NCBI RefSeq assembly: GCF_048544455.1
Contig: NC_133526.1
Span: 5,844,001-5,908,000 of the forward strand
Direction: 5' to 3'
From: Silene latifolia
Taxonomy: Eukaryota; Streptophyta; Magnoliopsida; Caryophyllales; Caryophyllaceae
Length of the DNA stretch: 64,000 nt
Shown: piece after piece, positions 32,476 through 42,200 of the stretch
How positions within the stretch are numbered: the stretch's first letter is position 1
Layout of the letters: each line of letters begins with the position of its first letter
The notes under the pieces: model-generated
Told to the model about the DNA's origin: nothing
Database searches by the model: none
Seen by the model: the letters and a program-made list of their open reading frames with translations, nothing else
Program-made: the position numbers and the translations under genes

Positions 32476-32871
32476 CGAGAATGGGCCAGACGAAGGAAAC
32501 CTTCGTCCAAGACCAAGCCCAGACGAAGGGATCCTTCGTCCAACACCAAGCCCAGACGAAGGATTCCTTCGTCCAAGCCCAACATTAGACGACCCGTTCT
32601 TAAATGCCTGGGTCGGGCACTGGGGCGAAGAACCCCTCGTCTCGGCCCGATTCCGTGTTCTTTCTTTTTTTTTTTTTTTTTTTTTTTTTCAATTGCTTTT
32701 TCATATAAATCCGTCACAAATTCTATCATAATTCCGTCTACATTCATGGCATCTATCCTAATTCGGGATTCAAACGATAATAAAACATAAATTTTTAACA
32801 AAACTAAATCGTAAACTAACCTCGTTACTATCTTCATTGTTGAAATCGTTGTTAAAATCGTTCCCGTTCAT
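31853..32871 (-). CDS. Small two-exon protein resembling a FAR1/MULE transposase N-terminus
   Basis: Exon 1 is 32821-32871 (MNGNDFNNDFNNEDSNE) and exon 2 is 31853-32089, joined by a GTTAGT donor and a GCGCAG acceptor, for 95 residues. Residues about 30-65 (TTTRFFASSTEAFNWAYEIG then RLGFGIKKSSNKK) resemble the start of the FAR1-type DNA-binding domain found at the N-terminus of many MULE transposases (a phrase such as F-S-x-EA-x-WA followed by GF-x-x-x-x-K-x-S). The protein ends in a stop soon after, with no zinc-ligand cluster or catalytic domain. The promoter would lie at the right TIR. It could be the stub of a former transposase or a short regulatory protein. Confidence 0.5.
32433..32690. 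repeat. A-tract / GACGAAG palindrome array / T-tract block
   Basis: An A-tract (32433-32471) and a T-tract (about 32665-32689) enclose GC-rich repeats of GACGAAGG-x-x-CCTTCGTC separated by CCAAGCCCA. An equivalent block lies at 27227-27444 near the other end. It lies inside the intron of the FAR1-like gene. The lysine- and leucine-rich ORF read through it is an artefact of the repeat. Confidence 0.75.
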
Positions 32872-33226
32872 GTTGTTAATTACAAAACCCGACTTTTTTT
32901 TTTTGGTTTGAAATATTTTAGTGAGACGGTGACTTGTGTTTTAGTGAGACGGTAATTTCATTTCTGTTTTGAGACGGAAATTGCATTTTGGTGAGACCAA
33001 TATGGAGTCATGATATGGAGGGCAAACTTGGAATTTTACGTTAATTGTCGACGATATTTAGTAAAATGTCGACGAGAGAATAAGGACAAAGTCTGAAAAT
33101 TTATGGACTAAATGGATGACCCAAAGTGAAACATGGGTTAGATAGAATTGGGCTAGATTTGAGTCTTAGAGAACATTTTTATATCCAAAATTCAATTTAG
33201 TTTTACATTTTACAATTTCATAAAAA

Positions 33227-34140
33227 CTAGTTTTAAACCCGTGCAAAATTGCACGGGTATGTATTTGGGCCGGTATTAATGATTTTGGATGATTTTTTTT
33301 TTTTTTTTTTTTTTTTTGCATTTCTATTGTAATTATCTAGTTGGTCTAAATCAGCGATCTACATAATTAATGTTTACACTTGTTTCAAATACGTGTTCAA
33401 ATGCAATGGTCTAAGAGAAAATAACGTAATATACTATTGTAAATAAAATTTGCATACATAAAAAACTTCACACCCCGAATAAAGAAATATAATTTAATAA
33501 GTTACTTTAACACAGCTTAGTGTAACATTAGAATGTCAAATCTTATACTCCGTATGATTTATTGGTGAAATTAGGGTGTGCTAGTAAGCCCATATACAAT
33601 AAAGTACATGGATCGATAAATAATACTTCGTATTTTGTTTTGATAATTAAATATTTCTTATTTTTAACTAACAAATTCAAAGATGCCATATTTATCATAA
33701 AATTTCGAATTGTTAAAATAAAATTAACAATCCGTATACAAATAAAATCAAAGTGTAAAGCTTGGGCTATTATCGCTTTGGACTCGTTGTCAGTAAATTT
33801 ATTGCATATGTATAAATATAGTCTTATCAAATTATTCGGAATGTATAAAATTATTTCATAGTATTATTTTCATTTATTCCGATTTGTAATTCATACCGCT
33901 TATATGCCATTAATTTCATTTATTCGGAATGTATAAAATTATTTCATAGTATTATTTCATAGCATTTGTTCTACGACGGAATTTGTAGGATATTTGTATT
34001 GGCGGAATTCTGAAGAAATATACTCCTTTGCACACTAACGGGTCCCACCCTAACATGAATTTCAAAAAAAAAAAAAAACTGAATTAATGAGGTGGCACGT
34101 CCTGGATTGAGTATTGTCTTCTGAATTAATAAAGATAAGA
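33227..34140 (-). mobile_element. Small non-autonomous Helitron
   Basis: Read on the minus strand, the 3' end is ACCCGTGC-aatttt-GCACGGGT followed by CTAG (33227-33230) and a host T. The likely 5' end is TCTTATCTTTATTAATTC at 34140 after a host A. It is 914 bp and non-coding. The terminal hairpin is of the same type as that of the Helitron in the pyrophosphatase intron but in the opposite orientation. The 5' end is less certain. Confidence 0.7.
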
Positions 34141-34984
34141 TATTAAAACTGGTTAAAATAAGTTTATATAAATATAGTTTTATGTGCTTCCAAATTTCCA
34201 ATCAAGTGTGTTTAGTATGATGGTCTTTGTCTACAAGAATACAATAAACTAAACTTTATTTCTACTTAATCGTTTACCTCTTTCGAGAATACCTAATGGA
34301 AATTAGTTATGTTTAGACATCTTATTTTATACAACTTACATATTGTAGTATTTAAAAAGTAAACTTTATATTTTTGTATGCAAAAACTATTGAAGTTATT
34401 AGGATTATTAGGATTAATGCTATTGTGACTAAACCTGGCAATAAGGTCAATCGGGTCGGGTTCGGATCAGGTTAATTCCGACTGCATCATTCTCGAATTT
34501 GCAAAATTGGGTCAGGTCATTTCGGCCAAGTCATTTAGGGTTCAGTTCTATTATTATCAAGTTCTTTATAGATAATGATCAGTTTCCAGCAATAAACATT
34601 CAGGTTTAGCAATATTGATTCGAGTCAATTAGAGTTACGGGTCATGTTTGGATTTTCACTTCAAATGCCGGGTCGAGTTATTCAGATCCAGATTATTTAA
34701 AGCGGGTCAATTTTATAAGGACTAATTGTGACCACCATCATTCCACTTTTGACCCTCCAATGTAAGAACAACAAACTCAAGCTAGATAAGTCAAAAAACT
34801 TTCGGAAAATGCAGAAAAGAAAAGCACAAATTAGACATGGGAAATGTACACTGGCAACTCATCAGAAATTTACAATAAAGTGAAGCATAATAGTACACTC
34901 AATGTCTACTAGGAAAGCCACATAATAACTTTCACTATAAGCCAACACACAATAATATCACAAACACATAACCCTTTAATTTGG
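34141..34984. other. Intergenic, AT-rich, with GGGTCGGG-type repeat
   Basis: There is no gene. Around 34430-34730 GGGTC/CGGGT-rich sequence begins CTAAACCTGGCAA, resembling the left end of the hAT MITE at 45754, but no right end was found. Confidence 0.4.
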
Positions 34985-35173
34985 CACAGATTCTCATTTG
35001 TGACGGCGATATCCGCCACAAGCTTGTGACTGGTACCGTTTCCTCTCACAAAATGTCCATTGAGAGGTGAGTGGGAAGCACATGGGGGGTGCCCCACCTT
35101 TGTCACATCTCCCTTTTTGTGAGAGGTCACAAGCTTGTGACGAGATTAGCCCGTCACAAGCAAGACTAACTGT
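34985..35173. mobile_element. MITE family M1, copy a
   Basis: It starts ACAGATTCTCATT and ends AAGACTAACTGT, with GTGACGG/CACAAG inverted units inside and the shared core GTGGGAAGCACATGG..GTGCCCCACC. It is one of seven related copies in this window. Confidence 0.65.
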
Positions 35174-35499
35174 TAATTTGGTACACCTTTACTTCTCCGG
35201 TTCTCCCAAAATTATAAAGTAAGACGATTTTACATATTAAACGGTCCAAATTATAACTAAATAGAAACCTTCATTTATTATTAATAAAGTTAATAAATAA
35301 GTCATCCATCTCACAAAAAAAAAAAATATATACAACAGGTCAGTCTCACACGTAAGACCGTCGCACTTTATTTGTCTACTAAGTCTAACTTCAAAAAAAA
35401 AAAACAATTCACCATTTCTTTCTTCTATGATGGATCCAACTTTCTCTTAAAAGCCAAAATTCCTTCCTTGCATCCCAAGTACTTTACTTTGTAACCTTT

Positions 35500-35507
35500 A
35501 TAAATAA
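35500..35507 (+). promoter_or_regulatory. TATA box of annexin gene
   Basis: TATAAATA lies 125 bp upstream of the annexin ATG, downstream of AT-rich DNA and followed by a C/A-rich leader. Confidence 0.55.
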
Positions 35508-35631
35508 TACACACACTTGTCCCAAGTCCTAACTCCTAACCCATAACACATCACAGTATCACACAATATCCGCATCCTGTCCCGATCAATTCTTTACGTT
35601 TACATGAAAAGACTAATACCCGCATTTTACA

Positions 35632-37395
35632 ATGACAAACAAAAATGACCCAAAAACCCTGAAAACTCAAAATTGTGAAAATGAGTGTAAGGCCATACAT
35701 GAGTCACTAGGAAGGCTAAGCACCATGGTTCGAACCTTGGCGACACGAACCGTCCTCGAAAGGAGGGAAATTAAGGAGACTTACAAGGCCATGTATGGTG
35801 AAGACCTTCCAAACCATTTACATAAATTGAAGCTTAAGTTATGTGACTCAAAATTTTCTGTAAAAGCATGTGATGCTTTGTATCTTTGGGTATGTGATAC
35901 ATGGGAAAGAGATGCTTGTTTTGCTAAAGATGCAATTGAGCAAAATAATGAAGCAGATTATAATGCTTTAATTGAAATGTTTGTTAGTAGAAAATCAAGT
36001 CATGTTCTTATGATCAAACAAGCTTATCATGCAAAAGTTATGAGACAACTTGATCAAGATATTGTTACTTTAGAGCCTCCTCATCCTTACCAAAGGGTAT
36101 GATTGATTATCTATAATTTATGAATTGTAATGTTTTTTATTTTTTATATTAGTGCACGGAAAATGAGATGGTGTCATCAGGTGGTACCGAGTTTCAGTAT
36201 CACTTTTTCAAATGATCATGTTCATTCTATAGAAGTTCCACTAAATTAAAATGATCGTGTGAAAGGGTGGTACCGAGATTTGTCTGGGTTGTTGTCTAAT
36301 TGAAGTTTTCTATATTTGGGTAGTTTAAATGTTTAATTATGCAATAATGAGCTAAATCAAATGCTTTATGACCACTAAATAAAGTAGTGGTATGGTTGTC
36401 AACTTGTCACTAGTCAAGTAGTCAAATGGTTTGTTGTGTTGTTCAAATTGAAAATAGTAAGTCTCATATAAGACGATTTAATAAATACTTTGTAACTATT
36501 TAAAGTAAATGATGGGTCGGACGGTCTTGTACATGAATTTGTGATTAATATTACGCAATAACTTACATTACGTAAGGAAAAGTTTAATTTTACTACTTTA
36601 GTTATGACGTTTGGGTAATGTTGTTGTTGACGGGATAATAATAATAAAGATTATAATGGATTTGTAGATATTGGTAGCCTTGTCAACATCACACAAAGCA
36701 CACCATGCTGATGTGAGCCAAGACATAGCAAAATGTGATGCAATGAGGCTTTACCAAACTGGTGAAGGAAGTTCTGGATCCATTAATGAAGCTGTTGTTC
36801 TTGAAATACTTAGTAAAAGAAGTGTTCCTCAGCTTAAACTCACTTTTTCGTCTTATAAGCGCATCTACGGCCACAGTTTCACTAAGGTAAATTCGTAATT
36901 CTGTTTAATTAGTACGCGTTGTGTCTCATCTGATTCTTTACGTTTTTATTATGGAGTATTTCAATCAAACGTAAAGATCTCTGATTGTCTAATTGATTAT
37001 GTGTTATTTTTAGCAACTCAAAAAGACTAATTCAACACAGTTTGAGGATGCCATCAGAAATGTAGTAGAGTGCATTCAGGATCCACCCAAGTACTATGCC
37101 AAGGTATGTAGATTTACAACATTGTTTATACGGAATATAAGATTGTTGCGAGTCTTGTATCAGACAGTCTAAAATATATGTATTCATGCAGATGTTGCAA
37201 AGAAGCATGAAAGGCGGAGAAACGAGTAAAGGGTCGCTAACGCGATTAATGGTGAACAGAGCTGAGATAGACATGGGTGACATTAAAAGAGTCTACAGGA
37301 AGAAATATGGAGTGGAACTTAAAGATACAATTAACCAGACCATTCCTGCAGGGGATTACAGAGATTTCATCTTAGCATTAGCTGAAAATGCATGA
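35632..37395 (+). CDS. Annexin, four exons, degenerate calcium sites
   Basis: Exons 35632-36096, 36668-36886, 37014-37103 and 37192-37395 join at GT-AG sites into 978 bp, 325 residues, typical for plant annexins. Annexins bind acidic membranes, usually through Ca2+. Four annexin repeats can be traced: about 15-75 ([16 protein letters not shown]), 85-150 ([23 protein letters not shown]), 160-230 ([17 protein letters not shown]) and 255-322 ([20 protein letters not shown]). The usual G-x-GTD loop is not intact: repeat 1 has SLGRLSTM and repeat 4 has MKGGETSKG where relatives have MKGLGTDD-like sequence. Ca2+-dependent binding through these loops is therefore doubtful. The structure is complete, so it is probably a divergent functional member rather than a pseudogene. 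Confidence 0.92.
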
Positions 37396-38108
37396 TCTAC
37401 TCGATTTAATATTTAATTAATGTGTCATTAAAATTATCATGAAATTATGATATGATTAAGAATTATGTGATCAAATCTTGTTGTATAGTACTGTAGAAGG
37501 TTTAGGACTCTTTTGTTGTGTGTAGGAAAAAGTTCGGTGATATGTAATGCAGTTATTATTGTGTAAGACGGTCTGATATTGTATGACGTAGAAAGAGTGC
37601 ATGATTATGACAATTCATTAGTATGTAGTGGCATATTATTCGGAATCAAATAGCCTTTTTGCAAGCTTTTTAAGATTCCTCATCAGAAAGGCAATGATTC
37701 CCTTTTTTGATTATTTTGTGTCTTCAAAAGTTGGCTACTTGACTATCTTTAAGTTAGTGAATTGTGAAACACACAATTCACTTTCTCAATGCAAAGGTAA
37801 TGTTACTTTTTACGTAAATTCGTCGCTTTCGATCACACTATGGGCACATCGGTAGGCCGGTAGGGGAGAGTTCTGATTCGAGGGAAGTACTAACACAAGA
37901 CGGTGATGGGCAAACCAGAAGCGAGAATGTCGGCTTGAGTAATGCAAACAGAGAACAGTCTTATACTTATTATTCATGCATTGCCACGAATCTAAAAGTT
38001 CTCCGGCTTCAGTTTTTCTACAATGTGCAAATTGCTTTGCATTCTGTTCTACAGGGCATAACTTTGATCAGAACCAATAATCAGAAAAAGACAGGAGAAA
38101 CTATAACA
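37396..38108. other. Convergent intergenic region between annexin and DRB genes
   Basis: It holds the 3' ends of two tail-to-tail genes. No other gene was recognised; short ORFs lack features. Confidence 0.5.
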
Positions 38109-39244
38109 TCATTCCCATGCATTGCCAGTATCCGAATCCATAGTGACACAGATGTATTTCTCGTCTTGATGTTTGATGGTAGCGCCAGGAGGTAGCTGCA
38201 TGTTTTCAGTCCGCGGGAAGACTATGACCTTCTTTTGAGCTGATGGAATACGAGTGTTCGTCCATGGTTCCTTACTTTTAATAAGGACAGGGCTAGAGGG
38301 AGGATGGGCTGGAGATGCTGGTGACTGAGACGGGTCTCGTTGGAAAGGCAACTCCTCAACCTTTCCTCCATACGCATTTTCATTCGTGTTTGGGTTGGCT
38401 TTGGGTTGAACTACAACATGCTTGTATTCTGATGCCTTCTGATTTGCACCTGAGTAACATGAAATGCGGCTCATGTCATTGTTATTTTTCTTACAAGGAT
38501 ATTACAATACAAAGGGGAGAGGGAATTTGAAGACGATGAGTCTGAGCAAACAAGGAGAAGAAATATGGAGCGGGAATATTTTATGCAATTCGAACTAACT
38601 ATAATATACTATGAACAAATCCTACGCAGTTACATAGATGAGTTATTGAGTTTCGTTATAACGAGTCTGAGCAAACATGGCATGTTGACAAAGCCTCATT
38701 GGAATATAGAGCAGGAAAGGTACTCCACGAGTCCACGGTGATTCAGCCAACACAATTTGACGTGACATTAAGGACAGCAAAGAGGAAAAAAATGCTTAAC
38801 CTATTAATATTTTTCTAAGAAACAAAGCCATCGAATTAATACAGATTATTATAGACCACACTGAGATAATTGTTTGGATCCGCTACGTTGCCTGACTTGG
38901 CTTAATAAATCATCAAAGTATCAACCCAAACGAGTGTTCACAGCAAACCAAGAAGAAAGGTATTCAAAGAGCATAGCATCATCTCGAGAAAATACTAACA
39001 CGAAATATTACTCTATGTATCAATCAATCAATCATCATCACCATTACCACAGTGTATCAATTTGCCCGTGGCTCCCACCGGTGGCAAGGTGAATGGGTGG
39101 GATGTACACAGCCTTACGCCTTTAATGCACAGGGCGGTTTGTGGCAGAGTCATAACCAAAATGCATCGACCCTCTATAACTTCATGATACAAGAGTTTTC
39201 TATGTCTACATCAGTGTAGGCAAAATAATCTCGGTATGCAAATT

Positions 39245-39286
<42 letters not shown>

Positions 39287-42200
39287 GCACACAAAAGAAT
39301 GATGAAACGAACTACGAAAGTGTATCTTACGTTCTTTCAAAGCAAGATAGGCAACCTTTGCAGCATACATTTCCGCTAACTTCTTGGTTTTAGCTTCTTG
39401 CCCTTTAAAGGACTGATCCTTTATTTCGACAGTTGAGATAAATACAGGTGCATGAGAAGGACCAGACGAAATTGTATTATATTCTGGCAAACAAGAATAC
39501 TCCTTTTGCGCCAATTCTTGTAGAAGATTTTTGGAGAAACCCGAATCTTCCTGCAACATTTGAACAATAACACAAGCTCTTAAACACATTAAAAAATTCA
39601 GAGAACTATAAACTTAACAAATTGTCACAAGATGATCGAGAGGTTCTGAAATTAACCTCTTCAATTGCCACAGGAGATACCGACATTAGCGCAATTCTTG
39701 CCGCAGCATTTTCAGCATCTTTCATAGTGCAAAAATATTCCTGACATTCATATGTTTTACCCTCAAGTGTGACCTTACATTTAAAACGAGATGCATGAGG
39801 AGGGCCTTCGCGCTCTGAGGTGTATACAGGGAGACTAAGATTTCTCTTTTGAGCATAAATTTGCAGTTGGTTTTTGTACAATCGTGCCATATCTGCATTA
39901 GATTTGGAGAACCAGCATGAAGCCGTGAATAGCTTTCAGTCAAGCAGACATCACCCAAACAAGCACAAGTTTCAATCAGTTAAACAAGTTACATAAGCCA
40001 CTGTTTTCATTAAAAGGTTTCAAACATATCAAGAACTTGAAATTTATGGAAATAAAACAACTCGAAAATGACAGAAAAGGCTGCGGGCTTAGTCTGTTAG
40101 TCAGCTATGATAAAATCTAAAGTGACCAAAGTGTCAAATTGACAGCTATAATAAAACACAATTAATTAGAATTCTACTTGATAATCCTATATATTATATT
40201 TTATTGGAATGGTTTACACCACATTAATTTCCTTTTCACAATAATTTAGCATGATTAATGTAGTTGATAATTGATATGGCAATATGAAAGCTCGGCTTTC
40301 CAAGAATTGGCCTTAGAAAGGATATGCTCAGATCTAATCTGAGCATTCCATGTATAAAGCACCTACTTTGCAGAATTCTAGTAATGAAGACAATCACTTA
40401 CAACATACTATATCATACATTCATACTCCATAAAACATAATGTTGTGGTAGACCAAAAATAATGGAACGGAGACTGTGCTAAGATAGAAATGAATTTCCA
40501 GATAAGCCTTCCGTCACATAAAAAGAACTTTCACACAAATACAACATTATACGTGTCAGTTTAAATACCTTTTGCACAAGGTAAAGTGGATGTACCATTG
40601 TAAGTACCAATAGTGTAGAGAGGAAATATTATAGAACCATACTCAGGTGGTATATAGCTCCTATACCGTCAATAAAGCCTACTAATGCTAATACACTCTT
40701 AGGCTCTCAGCCGTACACTTAAACTTAGCTCCTCCATTCTATTAGAATTTTTGGTTGATGGGTAACACACAAAATGTCTTGCTAAATTGGTTGTGTTGCC
40801 TTATATCACAAAATCTCATTATAGACGGCACATATCCGTCTATAACTAAAGACGGGCCAAATACAATACCACATTCCTAATAGGACAAGCAACAAGTGGG
40901 GTGGTGGGGGCCAAAAATGTCACCACTTTCAAGCTATTTGACCCGTGTTTAGCTATAGATGGATATATCCGTCTATAGCAAGACTAGCTGTATATTGTGA
41001 GTAACAATCATTTCATGCAATTCTCTATGCAATAATCGTTATAGCCTTATAGGTCATTCCTAAGCAGCCTTTCGGTTTTACTAACACAAGGGTAAGGTCT
41101 TGTAAACGCCCCTCACCTCTCCTTTCCCACTTTAGCCTGCCTTTTGCAGCAGCCCTAGCCCCTAGAGGCATTGGGTAATGTAGTATTGTAGTTGTTGTGG
41201 ATTTAAGGTAAGACAAACAGGACATAAGACAGTCGCAAGTTTCAAGAACAGTGAATACAATCAGCTTTGAGGGTGTGTTTGGATTGAGGGATTTGGAGAG
41301 AAAAGAAAGGGAGGAGAGTAGGGGATTTAAAATCCTTTGTTTGGATAGCAAATGAGGGTGGGGGAAATGGAGGGGGAGAGATTTAGAGGGATCCAGTTTT
41401 CCTCCTCCAAGCCTAATCAAAATCTCTCTACAATAGGCAAGATTTGGAGGGAAATTGTATCTAAACAACCACCTTTGCTATCTCTCTACAATAGGCAAGA
41501 TTTAGGGTGTGTTTGGATTGAGGGATTTGGAGGGAAAAGAAAGGGAGGGAGAGTAGGGGATTTAAAATCCTTTGTTTGGATAGCAAATAAGGGTGGAGTG
41601 GGTGTGTGGATAGCAAAAGTGGAGGGAAGGGGAGGGGAGGGGGAAGGAGGGAAGGGAAAGGGAGAGAAGGGAGGGGGAGGGGGAATGGGGTGTGGGTGTT
41701 GGATACAATTTCCCTCTAAACTTGTCTATTGTCGAGAGATTTTGATTAGGCTTAGGAGGGAAATTGGATTCCTCCAAATCTCTCCCCCTCTATTTCCCTC
41801 CACCCTCATTTGCTATCCAAACAAGGGATTTAAATCTCCTACTCTCCCTCCCTTTATTTTCCCTCCAATTCCCTCAATCCAAACACACCCTCCACATTGA
41901 GCATCTACATTAAAGCCTTGATACAGAAAGGTTGATATTGCAATTTGCAAATGAGCATAATTTTAGCATTAGTCAAGTACACATCTCTACACACATCTTG
42001 CCTCACCTTTAAGTTTCTTATCATCCCGATTTGTAGGACTCGCTATGCTTGCTGGTGAAGCTCTCAAGGCTTCATTTGGTTCTGATTGCTGGGCAGTGCT
42101 GCAAGTGGCTGACACAAGTGGTGCGGGGCTTGCACTCGATGAACCTATGTTAGACAACCAGGAAGAATTTCAGCGAAAAGTAAAGGCGTAAACAACTTCA

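Larger units (their letters stand above)
26840..33077. mobile_element. TIR element carrying a plant-mobile-domain gene, MULE-like layout
   Basis: Inverted ends of about 60 bp share TCGTCGACA, TTACTAAATATCGTCGACAA and CTTCCAA-TTTGCCC-like blocks (26840-26900 and about 33015-33077). From each end a gene starts and reads inward: the PMD gene (+) and the small FAR1-like gene (-). Both leaders are followed by an intron holding the same type of repeats (CGTCTCGTTTTG units, and an A-tract/GACGAAG palindromes/T-tract block). In the middle is a divergent pair: GRF zinc finger/TM ORF (-) and an acidic-tail ORF (+). The paired inward transcription recalls MuDR. No transposase catalytic domain was seen, and no 9-bp target duplication could be assigned, so the superfamily is inferred. 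Confidence 0.72.

Noticed and set aside
32406-32837. Lysine/leucine-repeat protein on the minus strand
   Set aside because: It reads through the A-tract and the GACGAAG array and lies inside the intron of the FAR1-like gene.
41352-41900. Glycine-rich ORF near the DRB gene
   Set aside because: It is the G-rich centre of a foldback MITE in DRB intron 2.
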